Of a stretch of 7,501 bases of DNA, positions 1-7,368 are shown piece after piece. The notes beneath the pieces are model-generated. The model was not told where the DNA came from and did not search any database. It worked only from the letters and a program-made list of their open reading frames with translations. A program made the position numbers and the translations under genes. The stretch is taken from positions 1-7,501 of the forward strand of contig QMQL01000038.1 of the NCBI GenBank assembly GCA_003650505.1. Direction: 5' to 3'. The stretch is from Candidatus Acetothermia bacterium. GTDB lineage: Bacteria; Bipolaricaulota; Bipolaricaulia; UBA7950; UBA9294. Each line of letters starts with the position of its first letter. The first letter of the stretch is position 1.

Positions 1-717
1 CGTCCCGGCCCCCTGGAGGATCGCCGCCATCCGCTCGAGCCCCATCCCGGTGTCGATGCTCTTCTGCTCGAGGGGAGAGAGCCCCCCTCCCTTCTTCGCT
101 TCGTACTGCATGAAGACGAGGTTCCAGAACTCGGCGAACCGATCGCAATCGCACGCCGGCCCGAGGCAGTCCGGTCCGCATCCGTTCTCCTCGCCGGTGT
201 CGTAATGAAGCTCGGAATCCGGGCCGCACGGCCCGCTCTCCCCGACCGGCCCCCACCAGTTCTCCTCCTTACCCAGCCTGACGATCCGTTCGGCCGGGAT
301 CCCGACGACATCCCGCCAGATGGCGTAGGCCTCATCGTCATCCTCGTAGACCGAGACCCACAGCCGTTCGGCCGGGATCCCGAGCTCGTCGGTCACGAAC
401 CCCCAGGCGAGCTCGATCGCCTTCCGTTTGAAGTAGTCCCCGAACGAGAAGTTCCCGAGCATCTCGAAGAACGTGTGGTGATACGCCGTCTTTCCGACGT
501 TCTCGATGTCCGTCGTCCGGAAGCACTTCTGACAGCTCGTCGCCCGCTTGAAATCCGGTTTCACCCGTCCCCAGAAGATATCCTTGAATTGAACCATCCC
601 GGCGGCGGTGAACAGGAGGGTCGGGTCGTGCGGGACGAGCGGCGAACTCGGGACGACCTTGTGCCCCTTCTCGGCGAAGTACCCGAGGAACCGTCTGCGA
701 AGCTCAGCAACGTTCAT
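1..717 (-). CDS. alaS: Alanyl-tRNA synthetase, N-terminal 239 residues (3' end outside window)
   Basis: Cytoplasmic class II aminoacyl-tRNA synthetase that charges tRNA-Ala with alanine using ATP. The visible 239 codons cover most of the aminoacylation core. They include the N-terminal FTAAGMVQFKDIF block (residues 36-48), the motif-2 region RATSCQKCFRTTDIENVG (58-75) followed by HHTFFEMLGNFSFGDYF (80-96), the GPVGESGPCGPDSELHYD segment (156-173), and the motif-3-like DTGMGLERM (222-230). A Cys-rich stretch at residues 180-191 (CGPDC, then ACDC) precedes FWNLVFMQY. AlaRS is usually about 870 aa, so roughly a quarter is present; the editing and C-terminal domains lie beyond the left edge. The ATG at 715-717 is well placed, with an AAGGAG Shine-Dalgarno 5 nt upstream and a standard family N-terminus. 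It is transcribed divergently from the divIC-dnaE-yvcK operon. Identification is by conserved blocks and is near certain. Confidence 0.98.
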   Translation of the reverse strand, partial: MNVAELRRRFLGYFAEKGHKVVPSSPLVPHDPTLLFTAAGMVQFKDIFWGRVKPDFKRATSCQKCFRTTDIENVGKTAYHHTFFEMLGNFSFGDYFKRKAIELAWGFVTDELGIPAERLWVSVYEDDDEAYAIWRDVVGIPAERIVRLGKEENWWGPVGESGPCGPDSELHYDTGEENGCGPDCLGPACDCDRFAEFWNLVFMQYEAKKGGGLSPLEQKSIDTGMGLERMAAILQGAGT

Positions 718-722
718 ACCAA

Positions 723-728
723 CTCCTT
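723..728 (-). promoter_or_regulatory. Shine-Dalgarno site of alaS
   Basis: On the minus strand this reads AAGGAG, 5 nt upstream of the alaS ATG. It fixes that start codon. Confidence 0.8.
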
Positions 729-739
729 GTGGACGACCG

Positions 740-768
740 ATTATCGGGCCGCTCCTATCCCCCTGCAA
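740..768 (-). promoter_or_regulatory. Putative sigma70-type promoter for alaS
   Basis: Read on the minus strand, TTGCAG (763-768) and GATAAT (740-745) are separated by exactly 17 nt. The -10 matches TATAAT at 5 of 6 positions; the -35 keeps the TTG core. Transcription would start near 733, leaving a leader of only about 15 nt before the ATG, just enough for the AAGGAG site. There is therefore no room for a tRNA-sensing T-box or other leader structure downstream of this start. This is inferred from sequence match only. Confidence 0.45.
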
Positions 769-786
769 CAAGCGCACCGATGTCCG

Positions 787-815
787 TTGTTTCCCGACGG
801 GACGGGGACTATACT
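787..815 (+). promoter_or_regulatory. Putative sigma70-type promoter for divIC-dnaE-yvcK
   Basis: TTGTTT (787-792) and TATACT (810-815) are separated by 17 nt. The -10 matches TATAAT at 5 of 6 positions and the -35 has the TTG core. The predicted start is near 822, about 55 nt before the ATG chosen for divIC. This promoter is back to back with the alaS promoter: the two -35 boxes lie only 18 nt apart, so regulation or competition between the two directions is possible. It is the only convincing promoter-like sequence I see ahead of the three-gene operon. Confidence 0.5.
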
Positions 816-876
816 GAACATCGGGGATGATCGTGACGGACCGGTATGTGGTGATTACGTCCGATCGGTGACGGGG

Positions 877-1182
877 ATGAGAAGACGGGGAATGCCGCAC
901 TCAAACAGGAGGGGCTTGATAGTCTACCCCCTCATCGTCATCTTCGTTCTGTTGCTCTCCGTCCTATTCGTCGAACGTTCACTGAGGATCGCCCGGCTCC
1001 GCCGCGATCTCTTCCAACTTCAGGTCTCCCTGGAGGCGACCCGAGCGGATGCAGAAGCGCTCAGGGCTGAGCTCGCCCTTCGGGATGACCCCGGCACGAT
1101 CGAGGGCCTCGCCCGGGAGCGCCTCGGCCTCGTCAAGCCGGGGGAGGAGAAGATCATCTTCGTGGAGGGAACGGGAGATTGA
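877..1182 (+). CDS. divIC: DivIC/FtsB-type septum formation initiator (FtsL-like division protein)
   Basis: Small bitopic membrane protein of the divisome; family members join the FtsL-FtsB/DivIC-FtsQ/DivIB complex that activates septal peptidoglycan synthesis. From the ATG at 877 it is 101 aa. It has a basic cytoplasmic N-terminus (1-13), one hydrophobic helix (about 14-32) and an extracytoplasmic coiled-coil-like stretch rich in Leu, Arg and Glu (about 36-69). The family signature follows: DP, then IE and AR (71-80), then LGLVKPGE (83-90). The start is uncertain. ATG 877 has a partial GGTGA site, GTG 868 and ATG 892 are in frame, and TTG 916 has a perfect AGGAGG but only 3 nt of spacing; it would give 88 aa and still keep the membrane helix. 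The reading frame stays open back to 205, but that part runs antisense to alaS and is not credible. The stop overlaps the dnaE start (TTGA). FtsL is the alternative label; the C-terminal signature favours DivIC/FtsB. Confidence 0.85.
   Translation: MRRRGMPHSNRRGLIVYPLIVIFVLLLSVLFVERSLRIARLRRDLFQLQVSLEATRADAEALRAELALRDDPGTIEGLARERLGLVKPGEEKIIFVEGTGD
907..912 (+). promoter_or_regulatory. Strong AGGAGG inside the 5' end of divIC, possibly serving a TTG start at 916
   Basis: A perfect AGGAGG lies 3 nt before an in-frame TTG (916). Starting there would leave the membrane helix almost at the N-terminus. The spacing is shorter than usual, so either the true start is here or the match falls by chance within Arg-Arg-Gly codons. 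TTG starts are supported elsewhere in this operon by dnaE. Confidence 0.35.
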
Positions 1183-4100
1183 GGAGCAAGTTCGTCCATC
1201 TACACGTCCATTCTGAGTTTAGCATCCTCGATTCAGCCTGCAAGATCAACTCCCTCCTCGATCGGGCGGAGGAGTATGGGATGGACGCGATTGCCCTGAC
1301 CGACCACGGCGTGATGAGCGGGGCGATAAAGTTCTACCGTCAGGCGAAGAAGCGGGGGATCAAGCCGATCATCGGCTGCGAGATCTACGTTGCCCCCGGG
1401 ATCGCCGGGAACGGGGCGGAGAGGGAGGGGAGCGCTTCTACCATCTCGTCCTCCTCGCTGAGAACGAGATCGGCTACCGTAACCTCCTCAGGATCGTCAG
1501 CTATTCCCACACCGAAGGGTTCTACTACCGGCCGCGGGCGGACAAGGGGCTCCTTCGGGAATATGCCGAAGGGCTGATCGCCCTGTCGGCCTGCGAGAGC
1601 GGGGAGGTCCCTCGCCTCCTCCTATCCGGCCGGGTGGAGAAGGCGGAACGGGCGGCGCGCGAACTCGAGGCGATCTTCGGAAAGGGGAACTTCTTCATCG
1701 AGCTGCAGCACCACGGGACCGAGCGGGACGAGCGGCTCCGGGAGGGGCTGGTCGAGCTCGCCGGGCGGCTCGACCTCCCCCTGGTGGCGACGAACGACAT
1801 CCATTATCTCGACCCCGAGGACAGACTGGCACACGAGGTCCTCCTCAATATCCGCGCTGGGAAGACGATGAACGATCCGGATCACCGGACGTTCGAGGGA
1901 GAGGGGTACCACTTCCGTTCCGGCAAGGAGATGGAGGAGCTGTTCGCCGATCTCCCCGAGGCCCTGAAGAACACCCGGCAGATCGCCGACCGTTGCAATA
2001 TCGATCTCGATTTCAGCCGTTCGATGATCCCTCCATTCGCCCTCCCCGATGGGGAGACCGACCCGAACGGATACCTCCGCCGGCTCGCCTACACCGGGGC
2101 CGAGGAACGCTATGGGGGGATATCGAGCGACGTCAGGGAGAGGCTCGATTATGAGCTCGACGTCATCGCCAGGATGGAGTACAGCACTTATTTCCTGATC
2201 GTATGGGACTTCGTCCGCTTCGCCAAGGAGAGCGGGATCGCCGTCGGGCCGGGCCGGGGTTCGGCGGCGGGGAGCCTCGTCGCCTACTCCCTGGGGATCA
2301 CAGGGGTCGATCCCCTCAAGTACAACCTGATCTTCGAGCGGTTCCTGAACCCCGATCGGGTCAGCATGCCGGACTTCGATATCGATTTCTGCATCAAGGG
2401 CCGCGATCGGGTGATCGACTACGTCAGGCGGAAGTACGGAGGGGAGAAGTGGTGGAAGCGGATCGCCCAGATCGCGACCTATGATCGGATGGCGGCCAGG
2501 AGCGTCGTCCGGGACGTCGGTCGGGTCCTCGGTGTCCCCTACAACGTCACCGACCGGGTCGCGAAGCTGATCCCGTTCGGTTGGGGGCTTGCCACAGCTG
2601 TCGACCGGGTGGTCGAGCTCCGGACCCTGTACGAGGAGGACACCGACATCCGGCGGGTGATCGAGATCGGGCTCCGGCTGGAGGGGCTGACGCGGAACGC
2701 CTCGACCCACGCCGCCGGCGTAGTCATCGCCCCGGATGAGCTGACCAACCACGTCCCTCTCCTCCGCATCGGGGAAGGGGAGTTCGTCACCCAATACGAC
2801 ATGACCGACGTCGAGGCGGTCGGCCTCCTCAAGTTCGATTTCCTCGGCCTCCGGAACCTGACCCTCCTCGATGAGACCTGCCGTTCGCTCGAGGGGAGCG
2901 GTGGTGCGAAGATCAAGCTCGATGAGGTCCCCCTCGACGACGAGAAGACGTTCACGCTGATCCGGTCGGGGAAGACGGCTGGGATCTTTCAACTGGAAGG
3001 GAGCGGGATAACGAAGCTGATCAGGCGGGTTCAACCGGATCGCTTCGAGGACCTGATCGCCATCCTCGCCCTGTTCCGCCCCGGCCCGCTCGAGAGCGGT
3101 ATGACCGACGAGTACGTCGAACGGAGGAGCGGGAAGAAGGAGGTCTCCTACCCGCATCCGGCCTTGGAGGAGGTCCTCTCCGACACATTCGGCCTCCCGA
3201 TCTACCAAGATCAGGTGATGCTGATGGCTCAGCGCCTCGCCTCCTTCACCCTCGCCGAAGCCGACGTCCTCCGGAAGGCGATGGGGAAGAAGGACGAGAA
3301 GATCATGAGGGGGCTCCGTGAGAAGTTCATCACCGGCTGTCTGAAGAACGGGCTTTCGCAGCGGCTCGCCGAGGCGACGTTCAACGACATGGAGAAGTTC
3401 TCCCGTTACGGGTTCAACAAAGCACATGCGACCGCCTACGCGTTCGTCTCCTATTGGACGGCCTATCTGAAGGCGAATTATCCGACCCACTTCATGGCGA
3501 GCCTCCTCTCCAGCGTGAGCTCCGATACCGACAAGATCGCCGAGTACATCAGGGAATGTCGCGAGATGAAGATCGAGGTCCTCCCGCCCGACATAAACGA
3601 GAGCCGTTCCGAGTTCACCCCAGTAGGGGAGGGGAAGATCCGCTTCGGCCTCGGAGCGATAAAGCACGTAGGAGAAGGGGCGATCCGCGCGATCGTCTCC
3701 GCTCGCGAGAAGGGGAGGTTCACCTCGTTCTTCGATATGTGCCGCCGCGTGGAGGGCGAGACCATCGACAGGGAGGCGCTGGAGGCGCTGATCAAGGCGG
3801 GGGCGTTCGATCGGCTCGGTGCATCCCGCCGCGGACTCCTTCGTCACCTCGCCGAGGGGGTGGAACTGATGCAGGTGGCACAACGGGAGCGGGCGACCGG
3901 ACAGCGTTCGTTCTTCGAGGAGGCGGGGGAGGCCGTCCCCGATCCGGCGGTGACCGAGCCGGAGTTCGACCGGAACGACCTCCTCGCACTGGAGAAGGAG
4001 TTCCTCGGGCTGTACGTCTCTGGGCACCCGCTCGACGAGCACCGCCAGACCCTCTCCCTCCACACCACGCCGGCGGATCAGGCGAAGAACCTCCCGAAGG

Positions 4101-4612
4101 GGGCGCGGGCGACGATCGGAGGATGGGTGAAGAGCCTCAGGCGGATCAACACGAAACGTGGGGACCAGATGGCCTTCGTCACGATCGACGACGGGACGGC
4201 TGAAGTCGAGTTTACGGTCTTCCCCCGCATCCTTACTGCAGCTGAAGATCTCCTCCGGGAGGACGCCTTGATCGGCGTCGAGGTGAGCTCCAGCGAGCGG
4301 AACGGCGGGGTGAACCTCATAGCAGAGGACGTCTTCCCGTTGAGCGAGATCACCGCGCGGGGCGGGGTCTCCCTTACCATGGTCCTCGATCCGGAGAAGA
4401 TCGACGAAGCGACGCTGAAGAGGATTCAAGGAGCGCTCGCTGCCTCGCCCGGTGATGTACCGGTCCGGTTCAAGCTCGTAGGGGACGCCCGCTCGATCGC
4501 GATCAGCGTCGATGACCGCTACGCGATCGCCCCTAACGAGACACTGCGTGAGTCGCTCCTTGGCCTCGAGCCGATCGTAGCCGTCTACATCGGGAACGGG
4601 ACGGAGCCATGA
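1179..4612 (+). CDS. dnaE: DNA polymerase III alpha subunit, DnaE type, interrupted by one frameshift
   Basis: Replicative polymerase catalytic subunit. The TTG start at 1179 overlaps the divIC stop (TTGA), has GGAGG 10 nt upstream, and gives the usual FVHLHVHSEFS N-terminus. Frame one runs to residue 74 (YVAPG) and then drifts into nonsense, ending at TGA 1575-1577. The true protein continues in the -1 frame from about 1400 to TGA 4610-4612. Adding one base gives about 1144 aa; E. coli DnaE is 1160. In corrected numbering the PHP domain keeps a full metal-ligand-like set: H7, H9, D18, H43, E68, H89, C139, D207, H209. The polymerase motif GPGRGS is at 357-362. The catalytic acidic cluster PDFDIDF is at 398-404, and the third catalytic Asp is D554 in KFDFLGL. 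A clamp-binding-like QRSFF is at 909-913, where E. coli has its internal beta-binding site. An OB fold starts near 977, and a short C-terminal tail follows. The downstream frame alone (for example from GTG 1634) would lack the start of PHP. The family call is certain; integrity of the gene is not. Confidence 0.95.
1398..1416 (+). other. Frameshift site in dnaE (apparent loss of one base)
   Basis: Family homology holds in frame one up to YVAPG (codon ending 1400) and resumes in the -1 frame by GGERFYHLV (about 1427 onward). The site contains GGG at 1398-1400, after five Cs, and GGGG at 1413-1416. Adding one G at the first run yields YVAPGDRRERGGEGGERFYH, a charged loop typical of DnaE. Adding it at the second run gives a less typical Gly-rich loop. 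Both frames are open from at least 1268 to 1577, so stop codons do not pin the site more tightly. A translational -1 slip of the Pro tRNA on CCC (1395-1397 to 1394-1396) is possible, but I see no full slippery heptamer. Confidence 0.85.
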
Positions 4613-5907
4613 AGCCGGACGCCCGCAGGCTGGTCCGCTGGCTGTATCCCGGACTGAGGGTGAAGAGGTGGGTGATCCTCTCCGTTCTGTCGATGGGGGT
4701 GATCGTGATCGCCCTGTTCACGTTAGGGGAGAGGGGCGCCCGGACGATCTACCGGGCCTTCCCGGCCGGCCCCGCCGCCCGGTATGCCCTCATCTCCGGC
4801 CTTCTCGTGGTCGGGGCCCTCGGATTCGCCTTCTCCCTCCTCCGGCTGGCCCGGTCGGTGGCGGAGGGGGTCGCGCCGAGCGCTCGGATCAAGCCGTCGA
4901 CCATGATCTACCGGACCCGCGTTCTGGAACGGGGTCCCCGTGTCGTGAGCGTCGGCGGAGGGACCGGCCTATCCGCCCTCCTCCGCGGGTTGAAGGAGGA
5001 GACCTCGAATATCACCGCCGTCGTGACGGTGATGGACGACGGTGGGAGCTCGGGCCGGCTCCGTCAGGAGATCGACGTCCTCCCGCCCGGTGACGTCCGA
5101 AACTGCATCCTCGCTCTCGCTGAGGACGAAACGCGCTTCTCCGACTACTTCCAATACCGGTTCTCCGCCCCGAAGGAGCTCGCCGGCCATTCACTCGGGA
5201 ACCTCCTCCTCGCCGGGCTCGAGCAGGCGACCGGGGGGTTCGACCGGGCGATCGAGGCGATGAGCCATTTCCTGAGCATCCGCGGGCGGGTCCTCCCTGC
5301 GACCCTGACCAAGACGCGCCTGGTCGCGGTAGTTGAGGACGGGACGAGGATCGAGGGAGAATCGAGGATCAGCGCCGATCCGCGCCGGATCGAGCGGATC
5401 TTCCTCTCTTCTTCCGCGGTGGAGCCGTACGAAGAGGTCCTCGAGGCGATCTCCGAGGCCGACCTGATCACCCTCGGACCGGGGAGCCTGTACACGAGCA
5501 TCATCCCGAACCTCCTCGTCGATGGGATCGCGGAGGCGATCGAGACGAGCCCGGCGGAGAAGGTCCTGATCGCCAACCTGATGACCCAACCCGGCGAGAC
5601 CGACCGGTTCACCCTGCGGGATCACCTCGCCGTCCTCGATGACTACATCCGGTTGAGCCGGTTCGACACGATCTTCGTCAACGCCGCGAGACCGGCCGAT
5701 GCGCTCCTCGCCGGCTACATCGACGAGGCGGCCGAACCGGTCCGAGATGACCTCGCCGTACCGAACGAGTACGGCCTCGTGGTGATCCGCGCCGATTTGA
5801 TCGGAACGGCCCACTGGGGAGGGAAGGAGACGATCAAGCACGACCCGAAGAAGCTCGCCCGGGCGATCGTCAAGGGGACGCGCGCCTTCTCGGCTTCCCG
5901 CCGTTGA
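4609..5907 (+). CDS. yvcK: YvcK/CofD-like family protein with N-terminal membrane anchor
   Basis: YvcK-family proteins (also called gluconeogenesis factor; relatives of the CofD phospho-lactate transferase) bind UDP-sugars such as UDP-GlcNAc. In Gram-positive models they are needed for growth on gluconeogenic carbon sources and for normal cell-wall synthesis. This one has 432 aa. Two hydrophobic segments (about 21-39 and 59-80) follow a WLYPGLRVKRW lead (11-21), an N-terminal form seen in many longer YvcK proteins. The Rossmann-like domain begins with VVSVGGGTG (112-120), then MDDGGSSGRLR (142-152), GDVRNC (161-166), GHSLGNLLLAGL (193-204), LGPGSLYTSIIPNLL (289-303) and NLMTQPGETD (323-332). 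The ATG overlaps the dnaE stop (ATGA) with only a close GGAG upstream, so expression probably depends on coupling to dnaE translation. The usual neighbours rapZ and whiA are absent here. An actual transferase reaction cannot be inferred. Family call is firm. Confidence 0.93.
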   Translation: MKPDARRLVRWLYPGLRVKRWVILSVLSMGVIVIALFTLGERGARTIYRAFPAGPAARYALISGLLVVGALGFAFSLLRLARSVAEGVAPSARIKPSTMIYRTRVLERGPRVVSVGGGTGLSALLRGLKEETSNITAVVTVMDDGGSSGRLRQEIDVLPPGDVRNCILALAEDETRFSDYFQYRFSAPKELAGHSLGNLLLAGLEQATGGFDRAIEAMSHFLSIRGRVLPATLTKTRLVAVVEDGTRIEGESRISADPRRIERIFLSSSAVEPYEEVLEAISEADLITLGPGSLYTSIIPNLLVDGIAEAIETSPAEKVLIANLMTQPGETDRFTLRDHLAVLDDYIRLSRFDTIFVNAARPADALLAGYIDEAAEPVRDDLAVPNEYGLVVIRADLIGTAHWGGKETIKHDPKKLARAIVKGTRAFSASRR

Positions 5908-5909
5908 GA

Positions 5910-7358
5910 TCAGCCCTTGATCACAGCGAGGGGGCGGAGCCGGACGACGGAGGCGTTGATCCCCGCATCGATGGCGGCGGCGACGACCTGTTCGATCTCC
6001 TTGTACGCCCCTGGTGCCTCCTCGGCGACCCCCCGCCTGCTGTGTGCCCAGACGCGGATCCCGGCTGTAGAGAGCTCGGAGATGACCGTCTCCCCCCAAT
6101 ATTTCTTCGCCGCCTTCTTCCGCGACAGGGCCCGGCCCGCTCCATGGATCCCGCTCCCGAACGTCTTCTCCATCCCAACCGCTGTCCCCCTGAGGACGTA
6201 GGAGGCGGTTCCCATCGTCCCGCCGACGAGGACCGGATGGCCGACATCGCGGTAACATGAGGGGGACTCGGGCCGGCCGGGGCCGAACGCCCGCGTCGAC
6301 CCCTTCCGATGGACGAGGAGCTCCCGCTCTCTCCCGTCCACGGTATGGACCTCGATCTTCGCATTGTTGTGGCCGATGTCGTAGACCGTCCGCACCTCCT
6401 TCCCGTCGAGGCCGAAGACGCGGATGAACGATGAACGGACGAGGTGGGCGATCACCTGCCGGTTGGCGAACGCGCAGTTCGCCCCGGCGGCGACGGCGGA
6501 GAGGTACCTCCTCCCCTCGGGGCTGTCGATCGGTGCGCAGACGAGCTCCCGCTCGGGGATCGGGATCCCGTACTTGGCGCTCGCCGCGGCCATCTCCTTC
6601 AGGTAGTCCTGGCCGATCTGGTGACCGAGGGCGCGCGATCCGGTATGGATCGAGACGACGATCATCCCCTCCTCGATGCCGTATACGGCTGCAGCGTCAG
6701 GATCGAAGGCCTTCTCAACGTACTGGACCTCGAGGTAATGATTTCCGGAACCGAGGGTCCCTACCTGCTCGAACTGCCGCTGTTTGGCGAGCTTGCTGAC
6801 CGCGGCAGGGTCGGCTCCGGCCATCCTCCCGCCCTCCTCGATGTAGGCGAGGTCCTCGGGGAATCCGTAATCGCGCTCGACCGCGTACGCCGCTCCATCG
6901 ATTAAAACGCGGTCGATCTCCTTTATCGATAGGCGGAGCTTCCCCTTCGAACCGAGGCCGGCGGGGACGGTCCGATAGAGATCATCCCCGAGCCGCTCGA
7001 TCGCCCCCTCGACCTCCGGACGGGAGAGGGGGGTGGAGAGGAGCCTCACCCCGCAGTTGATGTCGAATCCGACCCCTCCGACGACGGCCACCCCTTCCTT
7101 CAGGTCGAAAGCGGCGACCCCACCGATCGGGAAACCGTAGCCGGGATGGACGTCGGGGAGGGCGATCGCAGCGGAGACGATCCCCGGGAGGGAGGCGACG
7201 TTCTCCACCTGCCTGAGGGCGCTCCACTCCGTTGCTTCTCCGCTCTCCAGCTCGGCGATCGAATCGGGATCGGCGTATATCCTCCCCGGAACGCGCATCT
7301 TCCCGGTTTGGGGAAGGAGCCATTCCGATCGTCCGAGCGGTTCAAGCCTCCTCTTCAT
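5910..7358 (-). CDS. rtcB: tRNA-splicing/RNA-repair ligase RtcB (3'-phosphate/5'-OH RNA ligase)
   Basis: GTP- and Mn2+-dependent ligase that joins RNA 3'-phosphate or 2',3'-cyclic phosphate ends to 5'-OH ends; in bacteria it serves RNA repair. The protein is 482 aa, full length for the family. It carries LPDVHPGYGFPIGG (67-80), GGVGFDINCGVR (94-105), GSGNHYLEVQ (203-212), IHTGSRALGHQIG (237-249), DIGHNNAK (327-334), GGTMGTASYVLRG (379-391) and HGAGR (405-409). Metal-site residues D99, C102, H207, H238 and H330, and the guanylated histidine H405, line up with D95, C98, H203, H234, H329 and H404 of Pyrococcus horikoshii RtcB (numbers from memory), so the enzyme looks active. ATG 7358 has AGGAGG 4 nt upstream. 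It follows archease by 9 nt and ends 2 nt from the convergent yvcK stop. No sigma54-type RtcR regulator is visible in the window. Confidence 0.98.
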   Translation of the reverse strand: MKRRLEPLGRSEWLLPQTGKMRVPGRIYADPDSIAELESGEATEWSALRQVENVASLPGIVSAAIALPDVHPGYGFPIGGVAAFDLKEGVAVVGGVGFDINCGVRLLSTPLSRPEVEGAIERLGDDLYRTVPAGLGSKGKLRLSIKEIDRVLIDGAAYAVERDYGFPEDLAYIEEGGRMAGADPAAVSKLAKQRQFEQVGTLGSGNHYLEVQYVEKAFDPDAAAVYGIEEGMIVVSIHTGSRALGHQIGQDYLKEMAAASAKYGIPIPERELVCAPIDSPEGRRYLSAVAAGANCAFANRQVIAHLVRSSFIRVFGLDGKEVRTVYDIGHNNAKIEVHTVDGRERELLVHRKGSTRAFGPGRPESPSCYRDVGHPVLVGGTMGTASYVLRGTAVGMEKTFGSGIHGAGRALSRKKAAKKYWGETVISELSTAGIRVWAHSRRGVAEEAPGAYKEIEQVVAAAIDAGINASVVRLRPLAVIKG

Positions 7359-7362
7359 CGTT

Positions 7363-7368
7363 CCTCCT
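7363..7368 (-). promoter_or_regulatory. Shine-Dalgarno site of rtcB, overlapping the archease stop codon
   Basis: The minus strand reads AGGAGG, 4 nt before the rtcB ATG. Its first A is the last base of the archease TGA. Ribosomes ending archease are therefore placed to restart on rtcB, which suggests coupled production of the two partners. Confidence 0.8.

Noticed and set aside
827..871. A 14-codon ORF (ATG 827 to TGA 871) in the leader before divIC, a possible leader peptide.
   Set aside because: It has no good Shine-Dalgarno, no run of regulatory codons and no attenuator-like hairpin with a T tract. A short open frame of this length is expected by chance.
205..876. Upstream extension of the divIC reading frame into a 325-aa protein.
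   Set aside because: Most of it runs antisense to the well-supported alaS N-terminus, crosses both putative promoters and has no family resemblance; only the part from about 877 looks like a protein.
1179..1577. A separate 132-aa PHP-like protein encoded by the first dnaE frame.
   Set aside because: Homology stops at residue 74 and the remaining residues are out-of-frame Ser/Thr/Arg-rich sequence. The proper continuation lies in the -1 frame, so it is a broken piece of dnaE rather than its own gene.
1622..4429. A 935-codon open frame antisense to dnaE.
   Set aside because: It mirrors the dnaE reading frame. In GC-rich genes with G/C-ending codons the antisense frame often lacks stops. Its product is Arg/Pro/Asp/Glu/Leu-rich with no recognisable domain, while the sense strand encodes clear DnaE motifs throughout.
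5908..5922. The inverted repeat GATCA/TGATC as a shared terminator between yvcK and rtcB.
   Set aside because: The stem is only 5 bp, with no GC-rich core and no T run on either strand, too weak for an intrinsic terminator.
5191..6258. A 355-codon minus-strand ORF spanning the yvcK/rtcB junction.
   Set aside because: It lies antisense to yvcK and in the wrong frame within rtcB. Both of those genes show conserved motifs in their own frames, so this is a GC-driven shadow.
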